Below, piece by piece: positions 23,411-36,200 of a stretch of DNA of 64,000 bases. The translations under genes and the position numbers were made by a program. The DNA is taken from positions 85,888,594 to 85,952,593 of the forward strand of contig CM047428.1 in assembly GCA_026168455.1 (NCBI GenBank), given 5' to 3'. Position 1 is the first letter of the stretch, and each line of letters starts with the position of its first letter. A model generated the notes under the pieces. It ran no database searches. It worked only from the letters and a program-made list of their open reading frames with translations, and was not told the DNA's origin. The DNA is from Theocolax elegans. Lineage: Eukaryota; Arthropoda; Insecta; Hymenoptera; Cerocephalidae.

Positions 23411-23470
23411 CGGCTCACACCCACATACGCACACACACATACACACACACACGCACACACATGTGCGCGC
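23411..23470 (+). repeat. (CA)n microsatellite
   Basis: Interrupted CA run followed by a GCGCGC stretch, an alternating purine-pyrimidine tract. Confidence 0.9.
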
Positions 23471-24460
23471 GTGAGATACTAGCTAGCAATGGAAGGCTTT
23501 GATGACACGATTCACTTTTATTGACTTGCCGACAAATTGGACCACCAACCTAGCTCCTATTCAAAGATATATATTTCAACTTTTAACGTTAAATAATAAC
23601 AACAATAATATTTTAAAGTAGTTGAAAAAAAAGAAACAAATAAGTAAATATTGGAGATTGCCAATGATTACCGATAAAGCGAATCGCTGCAATTTCAATA
23701 GTATGCACATTCCGTATAGATAGTTAAAGGGAAACGTTAGCAGCGTTATTCGTTTTTTCTCTCTAAATCAATTTTTACAAAATTTTTGACCTATAGATTT
23801 TTTATACAATAAACGCCAATCTAAACATTATTTTAAGGTTTTGCATTGTAGCAAAGCTTAGTTTTATACGCGTGATCGGTGTATCAACGAGTGATGATCG
23901 TTTAATAGTTTTGGTAAACATTTAAGAATTATATAGTCGTTAATTTTTTTCGTCGTTTATTAGCGCAACGTTCGAGCATCACGTACCATCTCTTCTGGCA
24001 TTTTTGGTTATACGAAAGACGAATCCCCGTAAACTCGACTATTGCGCGCCTCCCTTAATAAAAGAAAAATCGAAATTGTTTCGCCGTATAAAGAAAAATG
24101 AAATAATAAATAAAGCAGCTTCCATTCGAGTTGAAATAGTTTACGAACGTACACACACATATATAGTGAAATATACGAAGAGGCATACACGCATATAACC
24201 GAGCGGAAATAAACGATTGTCGCACACGACGTCTATCCCTCCGCGCGCCCGTGTACGTGCACGTGTGTATAGATTATACTTGTACGGTAAAATAGGAAGA
24301 GTGTGCGTGTGTATAGTAAAAAGTAATAACATCCAACGTAAAAATCCGTTCATTTTATTATTTTGATATCGTTAGTCAACTAATTTCGCGGATACACGCG
24401 TACAATAGAGAGACACTCTAACGTTCCGTTTCCTTTCTTATTCTTTTTTTCCTCTCTTTC
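23471..24460. other. AT-rich DNA with scattered CpGs
   Basis: Short frames on both strands (24004-24353) overlap each other and show no domain. No repeat family seen. Confidence 0.5.
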
Positions 24461-24840
24461 TCTCTCGTTGCTCGTTTTACAATCGTGGGCTCGCGGGATG
24501 CGGGCATCTCTTTTTCTTTTGAAAAAAAGGCAACGAGTGTACACATCCGCGCATGCGCGTCACACACACATACACACACACTCTGTTCTCCTTAGTTCTC
24601 TCTCCCTCTTACTCTCTACCTTCGTGCTCGTTCCTTCTGTCCTTTTTGCTCTTCCGCGAGTTCCGCGACGATGCGGAACACTCGCACGCAAGAGGGGAAG
24701 ATGAAAGAGAGAGAGAGAGAGAGAGAAAGAGAAAAGGAGTGAAAAAGAGAAACGAGCAGGGTTGCCACGCATTCGTACAGCCGTGTGTTGCAAAACCATC
24801 CTAAAAACATAAGCTACACGTCGCTATACGATATACCTCT
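24461..24840. other. CpG-containing microsatellite block
   Basis: Contains a CA run (24561-24580), a pyrimidine-rich stretch and a GA run (about 24705-24735). Four overlapping frames are artefacts of these repeats. Comparable in texture to the 21 and 37 kb blocks but without a core promoter element. Confidence 0.45.
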
Positions 24841-26480
24841 CTCATTCTCTTTCTTTCTTCGTTCCTATACTTTCGTATACGTACTTTTCTTCATTCTTCC
24901 TACGCCGGTCAAATTTTCTTTTGTTTATATTATTCTAATTTGTTTGTTGTGCAATACCTTAAATTACGTGACTGCGCGCTTAACTCTCTACGCGTCCAAT
25001 CTATAATTTTGTTTTTCAAACAGTTTACTGCGCAAATTAATAGTCGTTTGTTGGAACAATCGTTAGTCAATTAATGACATTAGAAACTTAATCCATCTTT
25101 CGATAATTATTTTATAATTTATACCCTGGCGATGAGATTGTCACATTCAAGTTTTTCTTCTTTTTACTAACGTATATATACATTACAAAATACAAAATTG
25201 GCTAGTTATACCTCATTGCAAATTATTTTTTAAAGTTCGGTTCGTCACTTTTTACGTATTTCGAGGGAAGTTTTTTTAGAAAAGGATTACCTTTCGCACC
25301 TGGTCCTCTATTTTGACAACGCAAAACTATTTTTTTAGATTTTTAATTTATATATCATTTTTGGATTTCTTGTACTAACTATTTTATACCGATTTTAAAT
25401 TTACTGTTTTATATTACGTTATTATAATTACATTAGATAATTATGAAGATTAGATAATTGTATGATTTTTTTTAATTAACCGATCGAATATAACTTCTAG
25501 GATTTATAAAATGACCAACGATTTAAAAGTAAAAAAAATACACGTTCTGACAATTTGTACGATAATGTCTGACACATTTTTCATGTAATATTATAACCAC
25601 TATTGTGTGTTTGGATAAAACCTAGATTCCTGTAATTCGAGTCCGACAACCCCTTAACGAATAAAATTTTAAAAGCTTGTAAATTTCAAATGTACAAAAG
25701 GAGTTGTCACGTTTATAAATAGCGCGAACCGCGAGAATTAAGAATTCCCGCAAATTTTGTTACAGAAATTATGCGCTGATGAAGCTAAATTACTTGTAAG
25801 TAATTAGCAATTAAAGGTAGATAAGGAAGAGAAACAAGTATATGTTTAAACAACAGTAACAACGGATACAGCAGAGTTTTTACGACAATTTCTTTCCAAA
25901 TAGTTAATTTGTCCAACATTTTTATTTATTACGTAAGTTGTTAAATTAATACGAGCATTATATTTTTTAATGAAAACCTATATACAATAGAGTAAATTTA
26001 AATAATAATTAAATGTTTGTAATCAAACGTATTATTATACATTTAAAATAATATAGAAGTTAATATTGTTGGAGGAGTCGATTAAAAATTAACGTTTGAT
26101 TTGAAATAAATATACAAACTGACGAAGATGACAAAAAGAGTGATTGAATTGAAGCCGATTAAATGTGGTTGTTTTGCTAACAAGCAAAATCAACAATCCA
26201 CACTATAAAATAGATACATTTTTGCATTTTTTCGTTACACTTGGAAAATTATACTAAATTACTAGGGATAAAGGTATATACATAAATGACAGTACTAACG
26301 ATCACCATTTAAAGATTTTCATTATACTTTAATTTTATAGGTGTGTGACACACCGCGAGCGAACTACTGTGAAAATCTGAATAACCCGCATAGTTTAATT
26401 AAATTGAAAACGCTATAAATTTCGGAAATGATAAAAAAAGTATATGGCGAGATAAACCTGGCTAATTCAATGTATATATA
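24841..26480. other. AT-rich DNA
   Basis: No gene seen. It contains the MITE end fragment at 25622-25653. Confidence 0.55.
25622..25653 (+). mobile_element. Right-end fragment of the GGGGATG-family MITE
   Basis: CTAGATTCCTGTAATTCG followed by AGTCCGACAACCCC matches the right terminal region of the family. It is directly followed by TTAA. The rest of the element is not recognisable upstream. Confidence 0.5.
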
Positions 26481-26499
26481 CAAGTTTTATTAGAGAATG

Positions 26500-26830
26500 T
26501 ATTTTTAACTTGACCACGAAGAAGTAAAGTGAAAAAGAATAAAAGCGCGAAAAGAAACACAGTCGAGGAGTTGGTGGGAGTTTCGACTTTGGCCACGTGG
26601 GGGTTAAGTAGAGGAAACTCTCGGAAGAAAATGCACCCGACCGACCACGTCGACTCCGTCGTCGAAAGAAGAAGACGAAGAAGAAGTACCAGAAGAAGGG
26701 ATGTAAGCAGTAGCCAAGACTTTTCGCTCAATATCCGCAAGAGCAACGCTGTTCCTTACCCATCTCTCTCTCTCTCTTTCTTTCTCGAGTACCTGCTTTT
26801 ATGCTTCGTCCTTTCTTTTAAATGTGACCG
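26500..26830. other. Purine-rich CpG block with GAA-type repeat and CT run
   Basis: GAAGAAGACGAAGAAGAAG-like units lie at about 26668-26700 and a CT run at 26764-26785. Overlapping frames on both strands show no domain. Possible regulatory or exonic DNA; unproven. Confidence 0.35.
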
Positions 26831-28221
26831 ATGAATGGCCAATTATGGATTTCCTGCACGTTGCCTTTTGTTAGAGCTCCTACTCTTTACTTTAAATTAC
26901 TGACTTTTATACTTTGTTTAACGATCTCTGTATATATCTATGTATATAGCAACCCACCAAAAAAGACTTTGCGATACTTTTTGGAAAATATTTGTTTTGC
27001 TTTTATATACTAACAAAGTACGTGTAAAAATCGAGAGTTTTTTAATTACGTAAATCTACAATTTTATATCTTGTCGAGTTTGCAAAATAAATTAATATAT
27101 AATGAGTCTCAAGTTTCCATTTCTGTACTTCAAAATTTTGGTTTCTAAACCAAAAATCCATAAAACTAACAAAAAATAAACATGATATTACCAAAACAGA
27201 GATGTGTACGTTAATATAACTTTTATCAAATTCTAGTTTAAATATTTAAAAATTGAGAATAATCAAGTATAAGCTTATTATATACTTCTAAGCCGAAAAC
27301 TATATAGCCAGTAATATGCTAATTTAATTGTTAAATTGGTTATTATTCTTAAACAATCATTTTGAAAATAACTAAAATGTATGTACAGTAAGCACAGAAA
27401 AACGTGGATTTCCACGCGATGAGAAAACCTAGGTATTATTATCCTATGAAAGTAAATTCCTCTATTAAGAAGTGAATCTACTTTCTTGAATCTATGTATT
27501 TAAGTGTAGAATGACTCTTATTAAGGAGATGTCAAACTTTTATTTTATTTGCAAAGATAATAACTTCTTTTAAATTCTCTCCGTCAAGTTCTCGTATATT
27601 TACTTCGAGAGATGCTCGTAAATATTTTTAGATTTTTAACTTAATCGAAAATATGCTTTATGAATTATTTTTATCCACAAACCTTTATTTTTACCGATAT
27701 ACTTCTCTTTCCATAATTAGAATCATTTTAAAATACTACTTTTTTTCATTTGTAACAATGTTACTCCTCTTCAGCTTGTTTTATGCAAATTGTCAATTAT
27801 TTTTCTATTTTTACGATCGTACTTTGAGGACACGTCGAATATTACAAACAGTCGTTCTTTTTCATTATTTGCATACTATGTAAAATTAGTATATTTTGTA
27901 ACAACGCAAAAAATACATCGTAATTATCGTTATATTCTATAATAATTAATAAAATACTCTATCATTTTTGTTATAATTGTGCTAAAAAGTTACATTTAAA
28001 ATTGCAACAATCTAATACGTTATCATAATTAGTTGGTCAAATTATTTTCCTCGGGTTATCGCATTTGAAAAATTATTAGAATTTTAAATTAATATTTCAA
28101 AAATTATCGGCATTATGTTGTTTATTTGATTGTTAAAACGACTCTCTAAATTTATTTTTTCTAAATGGTTGTGAACTATTTAGAGTTATCTAATTGATCG
28201 TTTTAAACATTATATTTGAGT
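26831..28221. other. AT-rich DNA
   Basis: No supported feature. Confidence 0.55.
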
Positions 28222-28254
28222 CGAAAGGTGCAGATCCCTGCAATTACGACATCC
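28222..28254 (+). mobile_element. Second right-end fragment of the GGGGATG-family MITE
   Basis: GAAAGGTGCAGATCCCTGCA followed by ATTACGACATCC matches the family's right end, with a few bases lost from the GGGTCCGAC segment. The interior upstream is not clearly recognisable. Confidence 0.5.
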
Positions 28255-28660
28255 TCTCTTAGAATAGAACGGTCAAACAATCAGCGTGTTTAAAACGTTA
28301 ATCTAAACCACACAAAAGATAATTTAGTCGTTTACAAATATATATTTATACACTCACGAATTTCTAATTTAAATTATACGCAAATAAATCTTCTCCTATT
28401 GCTCGAGAGTAGGTTTCATTGGTTTGACTAACGGCGGTAACGGAAGACAAAAAAAAAAAAGGTTTCACGCGTCGTCGTTAAAAATGATTGATTTAGACCA
28501 TCGAAATCTCTATAGTTGTGATTTAGAATTAACAAAATGTACATCGTCGACCGATTATTCATTGCAAGTTGAAGCGCACAGTGTGCGCGAACGAGTGACG
28601 AATGCGTGGGTCGAAACTCGAGGAGAGCAAACGGTTGCCAACCGACACTGTACACTGCAT

Positions 28661-30165
28661 ACCTATATATATACATATACATATACATACACACGTGCAC
28701 GTGTAAGAAAAGAGTCGGTTGGTGGTACCTGTGCGTTTAAACCGATACGAATGGATGACTCACTCCCGCGATTCGGAGACTACTACCGTACGTACAATAC
28801 ACCTTCCTTCCAACACGTGTAAAACTTATTCACTCGGGAGAATAAAGACAGTTACGAGAGGCACATATAATAGACGTAATTTAAGCGTATATATACATGT
28901 ATCCAGAAACCGGTTTTTTCAACAGATTTGGAAAAACTGGTATATCTTCCTCTTCGCGTTATTGGGCGGACTCGACAGCGAAACTCGAATGCGTAGTCGA
29001 AATTTATGCTGTACCTATATATATATATACATATACATATACATACACACGTGCACGTGTAAGAAAAGAGTCGGTTGGTGGTACCTGTGCGTTTAAACCG
29101 ATACGAATGGATGACTCACTCCCGCGATTCGGAGACTACTACCGTACGTACAATACACCTTCCTTACTGCAAATATTGTTTTTCTACTTCTTTTTGTACA
29201 TTTTATTACGTCGTTCTAGGTTAACACGTTGTTTTTTATTAATTCGTATCTAAAACGAATGAAAATGTGAAAGGTTACCGTTGTTTTTTCGACACAAATT
29301 GGCAAAATCGTTGTAAAATACCCGTTAGGAAAATTGTTTGAATTCGTTCATCGCTACTTTCGAACGTCGAGGGGTCATAATCCTACAATCGAGGAGGATA
29401 GGTAGTCTCGAACGACGAAATCCAACACGTGTAAAACTTATTCACTCGGGAGAATAAAGACAGTTACGAGAGGCACATATAATAGACGTAATTTAAGCGT
29501 ATATATACATGTATCCAGAAACCGGTTTTTTCAACAGATTTGGAAAAACTGGTATATCTTCCTCTTCGCGTTATTGGGCGGACTCGACAGCGAAACTCGA
29601 ATGCGTAGTCGAAATTTATGCTGTACCTATATATATATATATATATACATATACATACACACGTGCACGTGTAAGAAAAGAGTCGGTTGGTGGTACCTGT
29701 GCGTTTAAACCGATACGAATGGATGACTCACTCCCGCGATTCGGAGACTACTACCGTACGTACAATACACCTTCCTTACTGCAAATATTGTTTTTCTACT
29801 TCTTTTTGTCAAATTGGCAAAATCGTTGTAAAATACCCGTTAGGAAAATTGTTTGAATTCGTTCATCGCTACTTTCGAACGTCGAGGGGTCATAATCCTA
29901 CAATCGAGGAGGATAGGTAGTCTCGAACGACGAAATCCAACACGTGTAAAACTTATTCACTCGGGAGAATAAAGACAGTTACGAGAGGCACATATAATAG
30001 ACGTAATTTAAGCGTATATATACATGTATCCAGAAACCGGTTTTTTCAACAGATTTGGAAAAACTGGTATATCTTCCTCTTCGCGTTATTGGGCGGACTC
30101 GACAGCGAAACTCGAATGCGTAGTCGAAATTTATGCTGTACCTATATATATATCTATATATACAT
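28661..30165 (+). repeat. Tandem array of about 0.5-0.6 kb units with E-boxes
   Basis: Units start with CCAACACGTGTAAAAC at 28810, 29422 and 29937, spaced 612 and 515 bp. A partial unit (28661-28809) precedes them, and the last unit stops at about 30165. The core of about 355 bp is nearly identical among copies. The inter-core spacer is 256 bp in the first case and 159 bp in the second, because of a deletion of about 98 bp. Every core contains a TA/CATA microsatellite of variable length and the palindrome ACACGTGCACGTGT. In all there are nine CACGTG sites. An open frame starting MYPETGFFNRFGK recurs in all three units, but only because the units are near-identical; it runs into the microsatellite and shows no domain. 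Confidence 0.9.
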
Positions 30166-30170
30166 ACACA

Positions 30171-31434
30171 TTTCAAAAGATTTCGGGATGTCGTTGCTCA
30201 ATTCATACCTACTCAAAGCGTTTCACTTTTCATTTCGATCGGGTTCCTCGTTTCGTTTCACGCAAAGTATCTTTAATATTTATTTGAAAAATCCCTAATC
30301 ATTCGGTAAATCTTGGATTTAAGGGAATGCTATGCTTCAGTTTGAACCTTATCCACGTAAAGTATCACATAAAAATCGAAATCATTAAAAAGTATAGCAT
30401 TGATTAATGTAATTCTATACAAATTCATTACCTTTCGTTTATTAATAAACAACCTGTATGTTAAATATCAGGAATGAATCTCCATTACATGGAAAGAAAA
30501 TAAATAAAAATTAATGAAAAATTTAATAAATATGATCTGGGTTTAGTGCTAACGTTCGATCGTTTGCCTAAAATTTTATAAGAAAATTGAGAAACAGATT
30601 GACAATTGTTTAGCATACTGGCACTACAATATTCATCCAAAACATTTAAATACTTTTAATAAAATAATGTTTTCCATATAGTTTTTAAGAACTATCCTTT
30701 ACCAAATATTCTAATATAAATTTATCTCATTTTAAACATAGCCTCAAATTGTACGAAAACAATTACAAAATGCTGGTGACGATGGTTCTCGAGAAATAAT
30801 AAATATTATTTTTCTGCGGGCAGAAAAAACACGTGCTCAAAGCATCCTCGATTGAGAAACAATACTAACCGATAAATAAAAACTTTAATGCGATTATCGA
30901 TTTTTCTATAAGATTGTGGACAGATATTATAAAAACAAGAAAGCGTTAGCATTATCCCAGAGTATTTGAGTAATCTCTATTCAACTCTATCGACATTCAA
31001 ATTTGGCACATGGGTAGATTATTTATAAACAAAAGTCAACGATCTCTTAAAATATTTAAGAAAACAATGCCTTTTTTAATGTGACATTCAACGTCCGATG
31101 AGGTAGGGATAAAATTTGAGTGTGGCACCCCATTGACGTTGCGCGTAATCTAACTGAAACAAATAAGGGTTATTAAATATTTCGAATGCTCTTTTAGTCT
31201 AGCTGATTAATTTTCGTAATTATCGGAGCACAAAAGCTCTAAACTGGGAAATTAAGTTTCCCTCGACTTTAAAAGTTGTGTATATATTCATGCAGCATTT
31301 TACCTCGTTAAAAGGTAATTGCTTTATTAAACTTTCATAAGAATATACATACTTTATTCATATCGTAACGCAAACATCAAAATCTATCGGAACTAGTTTA
31401 AAAGTCTTGAAAACATAAATATAACCATAATAAT
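30171..31434. other. AT-rich DNA
   Basis: No supported feature. Confidence 0.55.
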
Positions 31435-31570
31435 CCCTAGTAGAAATCTGACCATAAATGTAACGTTTTTTAAGCCAAAAAAATGGCCAAGTGTCATAAA
31501 ATACCCAATAAATGCCCAATTAATGGCAAAATTAGAATTTTATTTAACCTTCAAATGGTGAATTTCTACG
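31435..31570. mobile_element. 136-bp MITE with CCCTAGTAGAAAT end
   Basis: The left end is CCCTAGTAGAAATCTGACCA. The right end, reverse complemented, is GTAGAAATTCACCATTTGAA. It shares GTTTTTTAAGCC and the TTTAACCTTCAAATGG segment with the copy at 272-410, in the same order and at nearly the same length. The last few bases of the right terminus are mutated. Confidence 0.65.
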
Positions 31571-33723
31571 TTATATGTATATATAACGTAAATGTTTTTT
31601 TACATATATTTAAATAATTTTTAATGCAAATCCTAGGGATATTTTATAATGTTTAATTATTCATTTTTTACACGTGTATAATCTCCGTTTCACCTTTCGT
31701 CGGCGAAAGTTAATTTTTAAATTGAAAATTTTTAATTTAATAATATTCTCGTACTCGACGAATTAAGCTAATTTTATCTTTTATTTTATTTAACCTACCC
31801 GTTTTTTACCCTCGGATTTTCATCGAATATTTTTTAACGTTACGATGTAAAATTAATCAGATTTTTCACGAATTTTTATATAATGGAAACAAAAAATTGG
31901 TTCGATGGTTGTAATATTGTTCCGACCACGTTTCTCCGATCATCATTAATTTCATTAATTAACGTTTATTCGTCGGATATCGCAAAACCAAAAGGGAGCG
32001 AAATGAATTTAATCATATCTATATCTATTTATTTATCTGAAATGGATAAATTGATATTTCGATGTAGATATATTTGCTAGGTATAATTCTTAACGAAATA
32101 ATCCTGCAATATTGGACTATTAGACAAAAAATGGAGGCGATGAAAAATTTACCGGAGCGTCTATGGGTGAGTGTGTATGTGTGTATATATATAGGAAGAG
32201 CTAGTTCATCTTCGAACCAGATCATGGGTTAAATTACGAATATATATCACTCTGGGACAACCCTCTTATGGAATTCCATTGCGATATAGCCGGTTATATT
32301 CCATAAGGGAATGTCGGACGTGAGCTACGGAAAAATGCACTTCTAATGATCCACTCTCCTTCTTCGCTCGGAGCGCACGACCGTTAGACATACGAATTTT
32401 AAGGTTATTAAATTTTCAATGGGTCCTAATTTTTTTTTCTACTATATTGTAGAAAATAAATAAAATTCGTGGTACAATACTTTAATTTAGTTAATTCGTC
32501 TATGCATTTTAAATAGTCAATTTTTCGTTTATTTCAATTTATAATATGATATTTAGATTCTCAATGCTACATAATTTTTTGTACGTAAGTAGATTTGGTT
32601 GTTTCGTTGAATTGATTGAAAAACTGTAACGTAGAATCTTAGAAGCTAAATTAAAATTACACACGATCTTTCAAATGTTTGGAAGAAATTGATGGTGCTA
32701 CTTTTTAAGAATCGTATCATTTTTAACGACGAACGTTGTGTCGGTAATATAGTCATAATGCTACGAATTTAATCAAATGTTTAGATCTAAAAGAAAAATT
32801 AATTTTGAATTATAAATAAATAAAATAAATACGGGTACTGTTGCAAAGCGCGATATTGTTCAACGTCAAAATTAATCAAATTATACGAATTATTTATAAA
32901 AACAAAACCGTCGAATCGATCGTGGCGCGAGTATATATAAAAAAAGAAACTCGAGAAGAGTGGAAAAAAAGAAAGAATAGAAAGAAAGAGGATTAAAAAG
33001 GATCGACGCGCTGGTGATTTTTAAATTAGTACGCAACTTTGACTTTTAGAAAGAGTTTCACTTCGTAACCATCGGGTAAAGAATAAATCGGGTTTCGCCA
33101 CAAGTTATTTCGTGGTGAAAGTTTTTGTTCCACTTCCAACATTTTCAAGTACATTTTCATTAAAACAATAAGTTTTTCAAATTCCCGAGTAATTTAACTT
33201 TTTGTAGAGAACTTCTCATAGAAATTACCAAACAAATCCTTCTTTCGATATTTCAATATTTTTCTTTATCTTTTGTTTCTTCAATTTTTTCCATTGAGAT
33301 AACTTTGAGCAATAATGCGCGTTGTAAAACAAAAATTTACTCGACGATCGTAGGAATGTATAATTTCAATTGTATTTTTTGTATGTTCTCGGCCATGTAA
33401 TATTAACGATTATTTGTCATAAATTACGTAAAATGAATTAACACGGTGTACGAATTTGCGTAACTCGTGTAACGGTTATCGCACCGAATTCCACGCGAAA
33501 CCAAATAATACAATATTCGTTATTCAATGCATCTCGACAGCTGGTTAAACTAATTGTAAATACACGACAAACAGTAATGAAAACAAGGATGCATCGAATA
33601 CTGCGGTCTGTACAAGAACATAATTTTTGATTATCATTGTCATTAATATAATATTTAGATTCAAAGAAAGAAGAGTTAAATCAAGGTAGTATGTACGCGA
33701 CCTAAGCCGAGAAGGAAAGGAAA

Positions 33724-33725
<2 letters not shown>
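31571..33725. other. AT-rich DNA
   Basis: No gene seen. A short inverted repeat (CTTATGGAAT / ATTCCATAAG) lies at 32265-32307. Confidence 0.5.

Positions 33726-33757
<32 letters not shown>
33726..33757 (+). repeat. (GA)n microsatellite
   Basis: GA run of about 32 bp. Confidence 0.9.
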
Positions 33758-33760
<3 letters not shown>

Positions 33761-34879
33761 AGACGCGTCACCTGCCTGCCATTAAAGTGTTGGTTGTTGT
33801 TCAGAGGGGGGTCTTTTATTGCTGTTAGTCATAATAACTCGATTTACAGCGAGCGAGCTAGCGAATGTGCAATGCTCTTACACTTGGTATATAATAAACG
33901 AAAAAGAAAAAAAAATAATAAAGACACGAGAGAGCCGTATTTTCTTTATTTTATTATTATTGTTACTTAGCTCTACTTACCTCGGACAATTTAAGCATTA
34001 CACCAACGTAATAAAACAAAAATATATATTTTTCTATTCGCCATGTATGAGATGGTAATTCCGCAAATTAAAAATTCACGGCGTTTTTATATTGCGTTAT
34101 ACGCTCAACGTTTTCCTTTTTTCGTTAAACTCGAAAACATTTTCTCCGAGCTACACACGTTCATATCGGTTGTACTCGGGTAGAGAGGCAAGTAAAATTT
34201 GTAACTTGATTGTCAATTTAATTTAATCAATCGAATTTTCCAGTTTACACTCTATTATTCAATGATCTTATTCTTCGATCGTCTAGTTATCGATCGGACT
34301 CGGTATTTTATTCAACACCCCGGTAAAATTTTTAACGAACAATTTTGAATAAAATATCGTTCGGAAAGTTTAGATATTGAGTGATTGACGTAGTAGCACA
34401 GATAAAAGTTTACGACTTCGTTTTGGGGAGAACCGAATGAAAGATTCAAATACCGGTCTGCGTGCTTACCATACATTTTTATAGTTTTGCTTATTTTAAA
34501 CAGATGCGAGTCGCGCGCATACATACACTCTAGAATATTTGGATGCATTCTTAGATTTTGCGTTCGCTTTAATGTCAACCTCGAAACTGTACGGCTTGTA
34601 ATTAAAATATTTGTTTCGCTGTTCTCAGTAGTAGAACTAGGATTTTTGATAGTTTCGGTTATGCTTTTCGTTCATTGTACTCTCTAAATGTCTTTGAGTG
34701 AAAAATTACTCGTTTAGTGTACGTGTCTGAGCGAATCGATATCGCGTCGGAATTTCATTCTAATCGAGTTAAAGTGAAACTCTGACCACAAACACAACCT
34801 CTAATTTTTTTAAGAGTAAAAATTCTTTTCTTCGAGTAAGAAATTTCTTAATTCGAGTATACAATTTTCACTTTTCAAA
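33758..34879. other. Unassigned DNA
   Basis: No repeat family. Short overlapping frames at 34312-34687 lack domains. Confidence 0.5.
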
Positions 34880-35280
34880 ATGTATAGTGATTCAGATTTG
34901 GCGGAAGCTGCGAATCATTTTTCATTCTTACGGATTTCGATAAGATCAGCGTTAACAAACTTTCGCGAAATTTCACAACTTATCAACATTGAATCTGATT
35001 GGCATAGCCCTTGGTATTCAATGTCAATGTTAGAAGTAGATAACTTGGGACGAAACGGTTTTCGCTCCGGTTCCTTATCAAACGAATGTAACCTCAAAAC
35101 ATTCAAATTATATATCTCCAGCTGAAGAGAATCATCAAAAATTTACAACCGATTTTTATCGCACTTCAATAAAAGTTTATAGGTCAGAACTAGATCGAAC
35201 TTAACCCAGAAGCTACAAGATTCGGTAACAATTTATATCGTACTCCAACAGGTAGGCCGAGCATTTTTCGGCAGTTCTAT
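34880..35280 (+). pseudogene. Coding-like sequence with two probable frameshifts, unknown protein
   Basis: An ATG in the favourable context TTTCAAAATG opens an 81-codon frame starting MYSDSDLAEAANHFSFL and containing SDWHSPWYSMSM. Near codon 62 a one-base shift enters a second open frame with SPAEENHQKFTTDFYRTS. A further shift near 35200 enters a third with NPEATRFGNNLYRTPTGRPS, ending at a TAA (35278-35280). The similar pieces DFYRTS and NLYRTP suggest an internal repeat. Codon usage and residue mix look more protein-like than elsewhere in the window. I recognise no family. No plausible intron explains the shifts (the only nearby GT-AG is about 34 bp). It could be an eroded gene, an unpolished real gene, or chance. 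Confidence 0.25.
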
Positions 35281-35563
35281 TAAAATAATCTTTTATACTG
35301 ATCAAACGAAATGCATTTTTGACACGGAGCATTAACAGTACTAAATTATGCGTCTTCTCATTACTCAACGATTTGTCTAGCTGGATATATCGTAAATGAT
35401 TCAAAGAATAAGTTCGATCGATTTAACAAGCTGCATCTACCTATAGTTTGGGTTAAATGTAAAAAAATAAATTAACGGTTTCGTTTAACAATCGTGGTAA
35501 CGGAGATACTTTCGGTTCGCAAAAAGGAACGTTTGCGAAACAGCTCGATTTACATTAAGGATA
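35281..35563. other. Unassigned DNA
   Basis: An antisense frame of 63 codons (35213-35404) overlaps the end of the preceding feature and has no domain. Confidence 0.5.
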
Positions 35564-35701
35564 CACCGAGAGAAAGTAATATTTGCGACGAGCGAATATG
35601 TAATAATGTTATTAAATCACCACGTGTAAGAGGAAAAATTGTTATTACACGAAAAAATACGCGGTGACTCAATAGTCCAGCAATATTAATGTCTCTCGGT
35701 G
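35564..35701. mobile_element. 138-bp MITE with CACCGAGAGA ends and TA flanks
   Basis: The left end is CACCGAGAGAAAGTAATATT. The right end, reverse complemented, is CACCGAGAGACATTAATATT. TA immediately flanks both sides (35562-35563 and 35702-35703). The TA dinucleotide duplication suggests a Tc1/mariner-type mobiliser. The terminus resembles CACTGAGAAAAA at 39218 and 39973. Confidence 0.75.
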
Positions 35702-35703
35702 TA

Positions 35704-36051
35704 TAACGAAGTTATCATAGAAAAGTTACAACAAAATATATGATGTAATGTTAACAACGGCAGTCGGTCAGTATAACCAATTGAACTTAAAGATATTTTG
35801 GCAACGAGCAGCAACATCCATGGTATCAACACGTGGATGATCAACCTATACAACGAAAAAACCAAGTAGCGAGAGAAAACCACTTGCCGAGGAATTAGAC
35901 GTCGAAAACGAAATCGTTGCTCCGAAAAAGCGAGAATGTAGGAAGAGTAGGTTCGGTCAGCTGGCACCGTAGCTACGCAGGTATATACGTCGCGAAACAC
36001 CTGTTCAACGCACACGTAGCGAAAATGCGCGAGAGCAAAAACTATATATTA
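35704..36051. other. Unassigned CpG-containing DNA
   Basis: A 109-codon minus-strand frame (35686-36015) begins inside the neighbouring MITE and has no domain signature. Confidence 0.45.
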
Positions 36052-36064
36052 TACACACACACGT

Positions 36065-36109
<45 letters not shown>

Positions 36110-36200
36110 TATATACATATGTATGGAACCAAGCGAACGTGTAGACATGTATACCTTGCAGAGCGAAAGAGCGAAAGAGAGAAAGAGAGAGAGAGAGAGG
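36052..36200 (+). repeat. (CA)n and (GA)n microsatellites
   Basis: An AC run (about 36052-36106, pure from 36069) is followed by CGTGTATATACATATGTATG and then a GAAAGAGA run (36165-36200). Opposing frames here encode only VCVCVC or SLSLSL repeats. Confidence 0.9.

Noticed and set aside
27514..27528. TTAAGGAGATGTC, resembling ends of the GGGGATG and CAAGGAGATG elements
   Set aside because: No extended similarity inward and no partner end.
28897..30287. Repeated open frame starting MYPETGFFNRFGK in the tandem array
   Set aside because: It is conserved only because the units are near-identical DNA duplicates; it runs into a TA/CATA microsatellite and has no domain.
33182..33200. TTCCCGAGTAATTTAAC, like the start of the CCCGAGTAGAAAT elements
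   Set aside because: The match stops after CCCGAGTA and no inverted end follows.
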